A stretch of DNA of 64,000 bases, from contig NC_073693.1 in the NCBI RefSeq assembly GCF_029784155.1, forward strand, positions 165,903,104 to 165,967,103, in the 5' to 3' direction. Position numbers and translations under genes: made by a program. Source of the DNA: Uranotaenia lowii (taxonomy: Eukaryota > Arthropoda > Insecta > Diptera > Culicidae). The first letter of the stretch is position 1, and each line of letters begins with the position of its first letter. Below are positions 24,907-35,768 of this stretch, one piece after another. The notes below the pieces were generated by a model. That model worked only from the letters and a program-made list of their open reading frames with translations, did not search any database and had not been told where the DNA came from.

Positions 24907-26339
24907 CCTCCCTGGAAAAAGACTAGGATAAAAGGGAAAATAAATCATTGGCCGAACGTCTTGATTTGTTTTGATGTTTTATTTTTATATTTTACACTGA
25001 AGGCCCATCATAAATTTAGGCACAGTGTCGATTCATGTCGCAATCAATGTTCGATCCCCCGCCCTAAGCGAAGGTACGAATGTGCTGCAATTTATGCAAT
25101 CGAAATGACGATGGCAAAAGCAAATCGCATCTCCCGATGCGCATACAAATGTTTAATATTAGCAGCCATTTCCCTACATTTTGGGCCAACAAAAAAACGT
25201 TACAAAACAAACTCTGCACTTCTGTAAGCTCTGTTGCATGCGGCCCGACCCTTAAAAATATTGCACTTCTCGTGGCGCTCCTGTTGTTTTTGTTTTCGAC
25301 AGAGACGATTTCCGCCGATGAGAGGTGTAAGAAGGAGGAAAAAATCATAAACTATTCGCTTAGAAGAGGTTTGTACCCAGAGGAGATGTTAAGCGATCGG
25401 AAAATTGGCAGTACACGGATGGTTGGGCACACAAGAAGCAGCAGTAGCAACGGACAGCCTTTGGAAAGCTTCCAGGAAACTGCACTTTAGACGAATTTGC
25501 ATAAATGAAATTTGCATCAGAGTTCGCTTCTGTTCCTATGTAGTACAGTATTTACCTCAACAATAACAGCAACGAGAGTTTTCAATCTACCAGAACAACT
25601 CTGGAGGGAAAAGTTCATTAGACTTCCATTCAAGCTGGGTGCATTGCATTGAGTTGGCTGCAGTTGGTTCCGGTGCAGTTTGAAGCCAGAGTTTTTACCA
25701 AAGTTTGCACAGAATGACAATTGTGATATAATTGAAGCATTTAAAGGGAAACAAAAACTATTTTTTTGCTATTTGAAATAGGTGAAATTTGAAAAAGAAG
25801 AAGAAACAAATGTTTTTGCTCTAAGATATTGAATTGTATCTCCAGACATTAAAATTAAGCGAGCAAAATACATGGCTTTCAAAAAAGAACAATTCTCTCT
25901 TCTACTGAATGTTTGTTAATCTAGAATAAAAAGTTTATTTTTTTTAATTGTCATGCTAAATCAACTCTTTTCCACTGTTTTTATTCATATTTACAAATTT
26001 TATTTTCAAAGCTTCAAAGAAGCGTTCAATCTCAAATATTTTTATGGATAACAAGCTGATCCCTTTCGAACTTCCCGTACCCCTTAAAAAAAAATTATGA
26101 CTGAAATCGTTTGCCTGTCCCTAAATACTGCTTTTTATAAATTTGCATTTCAATAGAATGCATAGTAGCGTCATTACATCGCCAAAAAAGTGACTATTTC
26201 AAAAAAGTGATTATTCCCCTCTTGCTGAACCCGGATACAGAATTTGATAGCAGAAACCGATTGTCCGTCTTAAAATATCCCCGCACGCCTAAATTTTGAC
26301 AACTGAGCCACTTCACTACCACCAATGGCTTTTTTCGGA
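24907..26339. other. Intronic sequence without a supported gene
   Basis: A frame at 25080-25490 (+) contains a hydrophobic run (IALLVALLLFLFS) followed by polar sequence, but there is no plausible start, splice site or homology that I can name. The rest is AT-rich. Confidence 0.5.
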
Positions 26340-27660
26340 TTTTTTCATGTAAAATACCGAACTTGTGTCCTTGAAAAGACCCCTTTGGGGTTTTTTGAAT
26401 GCAGCTTCAAGAACAATGCACAATGGCGAAAAGTGTAAAAACCGCGAAAAAATTCAATATCTTCCCTCCCACATGAACCAAATATATGAAAATATTCTTT
26501 CCTCCAGTAAAAATGTTTGGAAAATCGATTGGACATGATTTTAGAATCCGCACGAGCTTACAAACGGAGATATAGTGCCTTTTCAACCCCTTATTCCCCA
26601 ATATTTTGCAAACAATCCAGATAAACACTGATTAGGAATAAAAAAAATATGATCAAAAATAGAACTATCTTGTGTGATTTTTTTCGAGGAATCGAATGAA
26701 GACTGTTTGAGCCACTGCACGCATTGGAAAATGGAGTTATGGCTGTTTTAACCCCTAATTCTCCTAAATGTTTTACATGATGCAAAACAAGTTCTGACTC
26801 GGAATTTTTGAACCAAATGAGACTTATTTTGTGTGAATTTTTTTTTTCGAGTAATCAAACGAAAGCTATTTCAGAGGGTAAATCAGCAATTGTTCCATTT
26901 TCCGATGCCTAAGATAGTTTAAACAGCCTTCATTCGATTCCTCGAAAAAAATCACACCAGATAGTACTTATTTGATTTAAAATTTTCAAGTGCGAACAAG
27001 CTTTTTACTGAATTAATTGAAAAATGTTGGGTAATTGAGGGTAAACAGCCATAACTCCAGGCCATAACTGCGTGCGGTGACTGAAATTGCTTTCGTTTGA
27101 TTTCTCGAACAAAAAAACCACACAAGATAAGTCTCATTTAATTCAAAAATTCCACATCAGAACTTATTTTTCTGAATTAATTGAAAAAATAGGGGAGAAG
27201 TAAGTTAAAACAGAAAAAACTACATAGCCTAAGTCCCATTTGGTTTAAAATTATCAAGTACGAACATGCTTTTCTGCAAAAGGTTAAGAAATAAGGGGAA
27301 TAAGGGGTTAAACAGCCATTACTCCATTTTTAAAAGCGTGCTTTGGCTCAAATAGCCTTCGTTATATTTCTCGAAAACAATCTTATTTGAAAGGTTTCAT
27401 TTGCTCGAGAATTTCCCAGTCCGAACAAGCTTTCTCTAATCTATATGAGAAATGTTGAGAAACAGCCTTTATTCGATTCCTGGGAAAAAATTTCATAAGA
27501 TAGGATTCATTTGGTTCAAAGTTTTTAAGTCTGAACATGTTTTTTTCTTAATTAATTGATAAATTAATTGGAGGAATTGAGGGTAAAATCAGCCATAACT
27601 ACTGTTTACGATGCGTGCGGTTGCTTGAACAGCCTTCATTCGATTACTCGAAAAAATCAT
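26340..27660. repeat. Degenerate tandem array, about 165-bp units, head-to-head
   Basis: A unit containing ATTCGATTCCTCGAAAAA, a stretch like GAACAAGCTTTT and CAGCCATAACTCC recurs at roughly 26934, 27096, 27472 and 27638. The same motifs occur in inverted orientation at about 26686 and 26850. Spacing is 160-166 bp in the better preserved part. The orientation switches near 26890. The units are diverged and carry indels. The array encodes nothing. Confidence 0.65.
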
Positions 27661-27681
27661 TACTTCGTAAAATAGATTGAT

Positions 27682-28480
27682 GATCAGCTACGGAATGTTC
27701 AAAAAAATTTTATTATGTGTCCAAGAAAGCTGAAGTTGGAAACTATACGTTGCACATAAGGATATATTGTTCCTGAATTTTTTTTAAAATTATGACCACC
27801 AAAATTGTAAAAATGTGATATAATCATGCTTTACAATCAATGAATGGTCAAAATTATTCAAGTCACACCAGATTATTTTTAAAAGAGGATTAGAAAGTTG
27901 ACATAATTTGGCACATTTTCTCATCATTATATTTCTTAAATACGAAACACATGATTTTTTACGAATTTTCTAAGGCAGCTGGTTTTCGAACATTTTGTCA
28001 ATTTGCAATTTATTTTACATTTTATTTATCATATTTTTGTAAACGATCGCAGCACTATTGTAATCACACCACTAGAATTGGTAAAAAATATTCGCTTTCT
28101 GGTGAACATAAATTTACTGCGAAAATCTCGCGTTAGTACACTCAAAACCCAGTGCAAAGTTGAATTAAAGTGTTAGAAAATCTAAGAAATTACAAATCAA
28201 AAAAAGATACAAAAATCAGCAATGTGTTTCGTATTTAGAAAATCTAGAAATGCAAAAATGTGCCAAATTACGTCAACTTTCCAATCCAATCTTTCAAAAT
28301 TTATCTGGTGTGACGATTCATTGATAGAAACGTACGATTTTTATACCACTTTTTTACATTTTTGGTGGTTATGATCTTGAAAAATTTTGAATAATATACT
28401 CTTATATGCAACGTATAGCTTCTTACTTGAGCTTTCTTGGACACGAAGTAAATTTTTTTCTTAGCATTCCATAGCTGATC
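27682..28480. repeat. Foldback repeat with arms of about 270 bp
   Basis: The left arm starts GATCAGCTACGGAATGTTC and the right arm ends GCATTCCATAGCTGATC. Matching blocks proceed inward, among them TGTCCAAGAAAGCT against AGCTTTCTTGGACAC, and AATTTGGCACATTTT against AAAATGTGCCAAATT. The arms are imperfect. The central 250 bp is unique. This is probably a miniature foldback transposon. Confidence 0.75.
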
Positions 28481-29243
28481 TGCTGTCATTTTTCCGAAGC
28501 ATGTTTTTTCGGATTTATTCTCCTAGACTTTAACTGACGGAAAACTGAAGTGTTGTAGGTGAGTTCTGTCTGAACAATATATTCGCGTTACGTTACGAGG
28601 TTTCCAAAACTATAAATTTAGATAAAAATCGGTTGAGAAACAAGCAAGGCTAGGAGCAAGGTTGCTGAAATCACAGAAAAATCTCTAATTACACTGAATT
28701 TTGAGCAGATTTTCATCACAGAATCTGTGTCACAGAACAAAAAATTTAGAAATATTCACAGATTTTATTCAGAGAATTTTTGAATTTTGAATGGATTTAC
28801 AAAATTTTAATTTTATAGCGAATATGAAATTAATTTTTTTTACTTTGATTTTGAAAAGTATGATAAGTTTTATAATCTTAATTTATTCTTCCCAACTAAA
28901 ACGTTAACAAGACCCAATTTTTCATGAATTTTAAATGAAAATACAGGAAATAGCATCACAGAAATCCATCACAGAATTTTCGGGTAAAATCACAGAAACT
29001 AAGAAATTTTTCTTAAAAAACACAGAAAATTTGTTCGGCAACCTTGTTCAGGAGTGTCAAACAAACACTCCAAGGACTATAACGGGAAAAAATTTCAGGG
29101 ACGGATGCGGGTTAAGAGGTTCAAAAAGGCTTTTGTCAGACGAAAAGTATGATTTTTGAATCCAATTTGAAAATTTCTTTTTTACACTTTTATTGCTTAT
29201 TTGTTTTCGATCAGGAAACAGAGTTTTAAAAAATCTTGATGTA
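28481..29243. other. Low-complexity intronic sequence
   Basis: Recurring TCACAGAA and CACAGATT words give a loose internal repetition between about 28670 and 29030. No gene is seen. Confidence 0.5.
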
Positions 29244-29569
29244 AAGGGTGATACGGTCAAAATTTGGTCAAGGGAAAACGCGTGTAAATCGGTGAAATCG
29301 TTTATTTAAAAAATCAAATTAAATTTCTTTTTCAAGTTTAATTAGTATAAAATTCAGGAAAAATATTCAGTTAGGCTTCCGCTTTTCCAAATCCGAATTG
29401 CCGGGCCTTACGCTTAACCCCTGCCATTAGATTTTGTACAGCCACCTTGTCCACCTTCTTTGCCGCAGAAAGCCAGTTTGTCTTGAACTGCTGCTCGACC
29501 TTAGCAGTTTTTTCGGTCTTCTTTAGGTTCCGCTTGACAATATCCCAGTATTTCTCAAATGAGCGGAGC
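29244..29569 (-). mobile_element. ITmD37E mariner fragment (3' end only)
   Basis: It starts with the terminal repeat AAGGGTGATACGGTCAAAAT next to TA (29242-29243) and follows the family sequence to GAGCGGAGC, where similarity ends abruptly. It keeps the 3' terminus and the codons for the transposase C-terminus in reverse complement. About three quarters of the element is missing. Confidence 0.87.
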
Positions 29570-30033
29570 CATACGCAAGTAATTTTCGTTTACTGTGTAT
29601 AAGAATTAAAACAATTCAACACTCAAATTTAACTTCAACTTTGCCATTGAAATTTAAGTAAAAATGTTAGAGTATAGCTTTTTAAATAGATATTCTCTTG
29701 AACAACTGTAAGATTGTCATCGAAACTCGATATATCCATAACTGATTCAATAAGTCATGAAAGATTATTATTTTATTTTTTTTCTCGATCATTTCTAGTT
29801 TTGTATCATGAAATTTATACATGATTAAGTACATATGTATCATTTACTGTTTTTTAACATACTGATATTAAAAATAATATGTCCAATGCAAAGCAAGAAA
29901 CGAAGAAGCATGTTTGCTATCGAATTTGTTATTCAAATGTACAAGATAAAGTGGAATAAAGGAAATGAAATTCTGAGAACCATTAAACTCCCATTTTAAT
30001 TTATTTTCTGAGCTGATCAAGTTTTAAGAACTA
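29570..30033. other. Intronic sequence without a recognised gene
   Basis: AT-rich, with only short open frames and no terminal repeats. Confidence 0.5.
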
Positions 30034-31426
30034 CACAGCAAAAAAAAATTAGTGATATTACATCAAAATCATGCACATAGTTTGAATTTCAAAATACATC
30101 TTATATTACATTATGTTGATGCACAGGCTACATACATTCGATGTAAAAATGTTACACTTATATTTGTATCACAGTAGACGAATTCAAGCACGCAAAATTG
30201 TACAGCTTCCAAGAGCAAGTTCACTGGTGTTGGAAAAAAGTGGTAGAAATTTTGATATTTTGAAAATTTTACCATGCAAAAATGTTTTCAAGATCTTGGG
30301 GCGTTGGATTTTTTTACAACACTGTTTCTATTTCAGCCGTATGTGATAGAAATATTGCTATTTTTGCATCACAGCATGCGAAAATATAACACGTGTTGTA
30401 AAAAAAACTAGAAGGCCACAGATCTTGAAAATATTTTTGCATGGCAAAATTTTCAAAATGTGCCGTAAGTGTCAAAATTTCTGCCACTTTTTCCCAACAC
30501 CAGTGAACTTGCTCTAATGATATGACAAGTCGTTATTAGTTTCAATATTTCAGAATCTTTCTGATACATGCGATAAGTACCGAGTTTATTAATAACATAT
30601 GTCCATCTTACGACTCAGATTACAGATATTGAATGGGATGAGAAACTCCAATCACAATAAAAAAAAAGTGAAATGGTTTGAAGCTATGATTTATAATTTA
30701 TTAGATCTACACATGCTAATCTATCAACATTTCAGTCCTGGCTTGTAGTCGAGGTCCTGATCTTAATTTTGGCCTTCCCCTAAGACTGAAAACTGCTTAA
30801 TCCCTTCAGGGGTAAAAATGATAACATCCAAATGATTTGCATTCTGAAAACAGGTTGCCGAGCACAGATTTCCGATCACCAATTTCACAATGGAATGCAT
30901 CAGGTCCAATCCAGATCCACTTATTGTTGAGGTGCCGTACCCTTGAGATTTTTCCTTTGAATGACCACTGCATGTCAAAAAGATTTTCTAAAAGAATTAT
31001 CAAAAAAAAACAGTTCAGAGCTTACACATTTTTAAACAACGTACTAACTTTGCGGTTGTTTTGAAATCCTCTTATGCTTTTTGATTCAAACGTCTCGGAG
31101 TAAATTGACCTTAAACGGAAAAGAATTGGAAAAAACTTAGAACAATGACTTTGCTTAGACTATTTATTAACCTTAATAGCACTTACCGGCAAAAGACACA
31201 TCCCCGAGATTTACAACCGGTCCCCAACTTTTCAATGCGAGAAATTTTGAACTGTCAATCTAGGTAAACATTGGCTACTTGATGTAATACTACAGAACAG
31301 GTTGTGATATTACACAAAACGACATGTTCGCAGCATGTGCATAACAACGAATGTAATAAATAATGCATAGAATGGCTAACGTATCCTCAAATTACATCGG
31401 CCATCGTTACATTATTTTTAGCTGTG
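30034..31426. mobile_element. CACAGC-ended, TA-flanked element carrying gene-like cargo, copy 1
   Basis: The left end is CACAGCAAAAAAAAATTA and the right end TAATGTTTTTAGCTGTG-like (TTATTTTTAGCTGTG), with TA outside at 30032-30033 and 31427-31428. TTACATC and GTGCAT words recur near both ends. The interior (30763-31258, minus strand) has a spliced-gene appearance, described separately. A second, differently filled copy is at 61924. Confidence 0.72.
30763..31258 (-). pseudogene. Unrecognised spliced gene fragment inside the CACAGC element
   Basis: On the minus strand three blocks are bounded by credible splice sites: about 31258-31187 (donor GTAAGT), 31109-31049 (acceptor CCGTTTAAG, donor GTTAGT) and 30987-30763 (acceptor ATTCTTTTAG). 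The last block stays open for 74 codons (KIFLTCSGHSKEKSQGYG and on to SVLGEGQN) and is followed by AATAAA near 30709. A different frame of the same block is also long and open (WSFKGKISRVRHLNNKWIWI). I recognise no family and cannot choose a frame with certainty. It may be a captured host gene end or a decayed element gene. Confidence 0.3.
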
Positions 31427-31607
31427 TAAATACAGCAAAACGAATTTTGAAAACCTTGCTTTAATGTGATTTGAGAACTGAAATCATTTTCATGCTCCTT
31501 TTGCTGAATTTATTATAAGTTGTCTACCAAATCTATCTTCAAATGTTCAGAATAAACGCTATTAAATACAGCATTGATTCTGGTTTATAATCACGATACT
31601 TACTTAC

Positions 31608-33601
31608 TTAATGATCCCGCGCCGATCCTCCGGTGCATAGGGCCGTGGTAAAAGACCTCCACTGTTGACGATCCGGAGCCAGCGTCTTCACCTGGTCACA
31701 GTCAAGATTCTCGTCGACAGTTCGGATTTCAGCGGCTAGGCTTCGCCGCCACGAATTTTTGGGTCTGCCTCTTCTTCGATGACCTTCTGGATTCCAATCT
31801 AGCACTTCTCTGCAAATCTCGTTTTCATCTCTTCGCAGCGTGTGCCCAATCCATCTCCACTTACGTTCCCGAATCTCGATTTCTAGCGCCTTTTGATGAC
31901 ACCGGCGATGTAGTTCCTCATTCGAGATCCAGTTGCCAGGCCACCAAGCGCGGATGATATTCCGCAGGCAGCGGTTTACAAATACTTGCAGTTTTCGCGT
32001 CGTTACCGCATATGTGCACCAAGTTTCGCACCCGTACAGCAATACGGATTTGACGTTTGAGTTGAAGATTCGGATTTTTGTTCGTAGAGAGATCTGGCGT
32101 GACCGCCAGATGTTTCGGAGACTCGCAAACGCAAATCGGGCCTTTCTGATCCGTGTTTCGATGTCTTTTCTGGTACCACCATCAGGCGTAATCTGGCTAC
32201 CAAGATACTGGAAGCACTCCACTTTCTCAACTTGTTGCCCAGCTACCATGAAACTGGAGGGATTTCCTGTGTTGATCTCCATCGACTTGGTCTTTCCGAC
32301 ATTGACTTTGAGACCTGCTGCCTTGGAACTTTCGGTGAGGTCGTCGAGTTTGCTCTGCATATCTGGTTGTGTTTGGGCAAGCAAAACAATATCGTCAGCC
32401 AGGTCAAGGTCGTTCAGTTGCTCCATTGTTGAAGGATTCCACGGCAATCCTCGGTTCGGTGCACAGTCAATCGATCCAATCAGAATCTCATCCATTACGA
32501 TTAGAAAAAGTAGCGGTGATAGAATACATCCTTGTCTCACTCCAGCAGTTACCGGGATTGGTTCGGACAAGACACCGAAAATGCCTCATACTGTGCTTCG
32601 ATGAGATGGACTAGTTTCTCTGGGACCCCTCGTCGCCTTAGAGCCGCCCAGATGTTTTCATGGTTAAGTCGGTCGAATGCTTTTTCGAAATCAACGAACA
32701 CCAGCAGAAGAGAGTCCTGGAATTCGTTGATTTGTTCCAGTATGATTCGTAGCGTTGTGATGTGGTCCACACATGATCGTCGAGATCGGAATCCAGCTTG
32801 TTGCCGTCGGAGTGTAGCGTCTATTTTCTCCTGGATCCTGTTCAGAATCACTTTGCAGAGTACTTTGAGGGTTGTACAGATCAACGTTATGCCTCTATAA
32901 TAAGAAAAAAAAAAAAAGAAAAACGTTATGCCTCGCCAGTTACCGCACTCTGTCAGGTCTCCTTTCTTCGGGACCTTTACGAGGATACCCTGCATCCAGT
33001 CGGCCGGGAATGTTGCAGTATCCCAGATGTCAGCGAAAAGACGGTGCAACATTTGTGCTGATAGGGCAGGGTCGGCTTTCAGCATTTCAGCAGGGATGCA
33101 ATCGATCCCAGGTGCTTTGTTGGATTTCATGTTTTTGATTGCCGTTTCTATTTCAGCCAGCGAAGGCGCTTCCGAGTTGACGCCATTTATGCGACTTACT
33201 GTTGGCGCTTCGAGCTGCGGATTCTGTTGGCCATCGCTATTCGTGACTCGGAAGAGTTGTTCGAAGTGCTCAGTCCATCGTTTGAGCTGATCTGTTCGAT
33301 CGGTCAATAACTGACCTGCTCGGTCTTTTAGCGGCATTCTTGCATTAGTCCTTGCACCACTGAGGCGGCGAGAAATGTCATAAAGTAATCGGATATCTCC
33401 ATTGGCGGCGGCTCTTTCTCCCTCTTCGGCTAGGGAGTTTGTCCAGGCTCTCTTGTCTCGTCTACAATCTCGTTTAACTGCCTTTTCCAGCTCCACATAT
33501 CGTAAGCGGGCGGCTGCTTTGGCTGACCCGGTACATGCCTGCTCAATTCCGACTTTCGCTTTTCTCCGATCATCGACCATCCTCCAAGTTTCATCCGACA
33601 T
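31608..33601 (-). pseudogene. RTE reverse transcriptase domain (copy B), frameshifted
   Basis: The frame from 33601 carries the RT fingers and N-terminal palm (KSNKAPGIDCIPAEML, VPKKGDLTECGNWRGI, FEKAFDRLNHENIWAALRR). It ends at 32549 after a shift near 32572. The second frame, from 32570 to 31608, resumes with SEPIPVTAGVRQGCILSPL and the catalytic LADDIVLLAQ, then the thumb and C-terminal region (ETWCTYAVTTRKLQVFVNRC). The RT catalytic Asp pair is intact, unlike in copy A. A 39-bp in-frame duplication-insertion interrupts WRGIT. The upstream endonuclease frame is the same frame, separated only by TAA and one codon. Confidence 0.9.
32883..32934 (+). repeat. Poly(A)-stub insertion with 13-bp target duplication
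   Basis: AACGTTATGCCTC occurs at 32883-32895 and again at 32922-32934. Between the copies lie 26 bases, TATAATAAG followed by an A-run broken by one G. RTE copy A has the site once (near 21902). This is the structure left by a retroposon truncated almost to its tail. The net gain of 39 bases keeps the RT frame open. Confidence 0.85.
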
Positions 33602-33604
33602 CCA

Positions 33605-34735
33605 TTAACTTCTTCTTCCACAAACTTTACCAAGAGTACCATGGCTCGTAGTGATAAAGGCATTCTTGATTCCACACCACTGTTCTTCGACTGTTCCGTC
33701 TGTCGGCAATTCCGAGGCTCGAGATTCTAGCTGTTCAACGTATGCCCTTTTCACCTCTGGATTCTCCAACCGGCGGACGTCGTATCGACACCCGACTTTC
33801 TCCTCGCGCCGTTGGACACGCGCAACTCTCAGTCGTATTTCGCCAAGGACGAGGTGATGGTCAGATCCAATGTCTGCGCTTCGCTTGTTGCGGACATCAA
33901 GAAGGCTCCTTCTCCATTTTCGGCTGATGCAGATGTGGTCAATTTGATTTTCTGTTCGGCCATCTCGGGATACCCAAGTGACCTTATGTGCTGGTCGATG
34001 GGGGAAGAGCGATCCACCGATCACCATGTTGTTGTTGCCACAAAATTCTACAAACAGCTCTCCGTTTTCGCTCATCTGTCCTAAGCCATGGCGCCCCATG
34101 ATGCGCTCAAGGTCCTGATTGTCGGAGCCAATCTTTGCGTTGAAGTCGCCCAAATGGATTTGAATGTCACCCTTCGGAATTCTCTCAACCACGCTGTTCA
34201 GTTGACTGTAAAACTGCTCTTTCTCCTGCAAGTCGGCAACGTCAGTTGGCGCATAACACTGGACCATTGTAAGGTTTCTTACCCGTGTTCTAAATCTGGC
34301 TACGATTATTCTTTCGTTTATCGGTTCCCATCTAATGAGGGCCGCGTAGGCTTGCGGGCTTAACAGGAAACCAACTCCTCGTTCCCGAGTAGCATGTTCT
34401 CCTCGTATGCCAGAGTAAAGCAAGACTTGCCCGGATTGTGTCTTGTGTTCTCCAGTATTAGGCCAACGGACTTCGCTCAGTCCCAGAATTTCAAGCTTGA
34501 GGCGGCTAGCCTCTCTAGCAAGTTGTTCCAGTTTGCCTTGTTGGGCAAGGGTTAAAACATTCCAAGTTCCAATTCGTGTCCGTGTTTTCATGCTAAAAGT
34601 CGTCGCCAAAGTTCTAGGTCGGTCATTTCTTTCGGATTCCGTAACAATTTCAAATCGGGAGCAGTAGGTTGTTAGCCTAAAGTCCCTATCCCGCGATAGG
34701 GCTGCCATCTTGGACTTAGCTGGCGGGAGCCGCAT
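33605..34735 (-). CDS. RTE apurinic-type endonuclease domain
   Basis: This 376-codon frame encodes an exonuclease-endonuclease-phosphatase fold that nicks target DNA for retrotransposition. Motifs visible in order: GTWN (residues 56-59), the metal-binding Glu in LSEVRW (88), YAPT (161-164), GDFNAKIG (196-203), QIDHICIS (264-271) and SDHHLVL (291-297). All expected catalytic residues are present. The frame ends at TAA (33607-33605) where an intact element would read on into the RT domain two codons later. Proteins of this group are often misnamed craniofacial development protein 2-like. It is the best preserved mobile-element coding region in the window. Confidence 0.9.
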   Translation of the reverse strand: MRLPPAKSKMAALSRDRDFRLTTYCSRFEIVTESERNDRPRTLATTFSMKTRTRIGTWNVLTLAQQGKLEQLAREASRLKLEILGLSEVRWPNTGEHKTQSGQVLLYSGIRGEHATRERGVGFLLSPQAYAALIRWEPINERIIVARFRTRVRNLTMVQCYAPTDVADLQEKEQFYSQLNSVVERIPKGDIQIHLGDFNAKIGSDNQDLERIMGRHGLGQMSENGELFVEFCGNNNMVIGGSLFPHRPAHKVTWVSRDGRTENQIDHICISRKWRRSLLDVRNKRSADIGSDHHLVLGEIRLRVARVQRREEKVGCRYDVRRLENPEVKRAYVEQLESRASELPTDGTVEEQWCGIKNAFITTSHGTLGKVCGRRS

Positions 34736-35030
34736 TTCATAAATTCAGCCGCTTGCTGCAAGACAGACGCTGTTTGAGCCGCCCCTGACCTGGAGAACAG
34801 ACGCTCGGTTGTTGTTGCACGCCGCCCCTGACCTGGGGAACAGACGCGTGCGGCCACCTTCTCAGTCTGCATGCGACCAAAGCATCCACCGGGGTTGGGT
34901 ACCCGATCTCCGCTTAGGTTACTCGCACCCCAGCCGGCACCGCGGGGAGGTAGAGATAGGAGTTGTGAATAAGAGGTGATATGACCACTATGGGGTCTCG
35001 TGTTGCACATTATCCACCGTTTACCAGCCA

Positions 35031-35653
35031 AACGGTACATATGCTGTAATTTCTTTTGAACAAAAATAAGCTTTATTGTCCTGTGTCGTTGGTAAATGTT
35101 TGATATTTTCATCAGTTTCAAATTATTTCAAACAGTTGAAAATGTATTCTTATTTTTGGAGGAAATCACTATACTTAAAAAAAAATATTTCAGATAGCAC
35201 TTTTTACAGGCAACAAAATGCTGTCAAAACTGTGTATGTCCGATAACTAGGAAATTAACTATCATCAATAGAATGTGTCTCATTTCTTAATGAACTAAGC
35301 TTTACATGAGGCTTTATGGGTTTTTAATCTTGTGTGATGTTGTTGCATACTTTCAACAACCCATTCTGGGTTAAGTTTCTACAATAAGATCAATGAAAGT
35401 TTTATGGTTCTGTTTATAAAAATTGTCAGTTGTAAAACAAAAAAAATAATGAATAATTCCAATAAAATAAATAAATCAATACAGAACTCCAGTTTTCGCA
35501 TCCTTCCAACAACTAACGGTGGTAGTTTTCAAAATATAATTAGTCACAATCAACACCCTCTCTTGTGCCCTAGCCCTTCCGCAGTGTGTCATCGATTCGC
35601 AACTTAATCTTACTTTCTTTCTCTCTTTCTTTTTTTTTCATCCCCCCAAACAG
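35031..35653. other. Intron 2 tail, no gene seen
   Basis: AT-rich until a pyrimidine-rich stretch (TTTCTTTCTCTCTTTC and a C-run, from about 35609) that ends in the acceptor CAG at 35651-35653. Confidence 0.6.
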
Positions 35654-35768
35654 CGAACACATAGCGCCGGTAATGTGTGTCACGCTAGCCCTGGACAACA
35701 ACAAATACATCATCAGCGGTGGAGACGATTCCTGTATCATCATCTCGCTCTTCGAAAGCGGGAAGCTG
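35654..35768 (+). CDS. WD40-repeat protein exon (NWD-like), second repeat
   Basis: With the two bases carried over it reads C-EHIAPVMCVTLALDNNKYII, then SGGDDSCIIISLFESGKL. The pattern of a WD40 blade is clear: the equivalent of GH is EH, followed by the strand, the SGGDD turn and a terminal strand where SL replaces WD. The donor GTAATT follows in phase 0 at 35769. Variant blades lacking the terminal WD are common in large propellers. The EHIAPV and SGGDDS stretches are the kind I associate with NWD1/NWD2 proteins, a family assignment made from memory without a search. Confidence 0.9.

Larger units (their letters stand above)
31597..35030 (-). mobile_element. RTE-clade non-LTR retrotransposon, copy B, nearly full length
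   Basis: Read on the minus strand, it has a GC-rich 5' region (about 35030-34740) in which CCCCTGACCTGG-GAACAGACGC is tandemly repeated. An endonuclease domain, a reverse transcriptase domain and a short 3' end with ACTTACTTACTTA-type repeats (31597-31610) follow. A short tandem-repeat tail instead of poly(A) is typical of RTE elements such as mosquito JAM1. The 5' boundary is approximate. One stop, one frameshift and a 39-bp insertion make it defective. Confidence 0.88.

Noticed and set aside
25080..25490. Frame with a hydrophobic segment resembling a signal peptide
   Set aside because: The hydrophobic run is about 60 codons from the start, there is no upstream promoter or acceptor support, and nothing around it is recognisable.
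34672..35121. 149-codon minus-strand frame upstream of the RTE endonuclease
   Set aside because: It lies in the tandemly repeated 5' region of the retrotransposon and continues into flanking intron, so it is better read as untranslated sequence.
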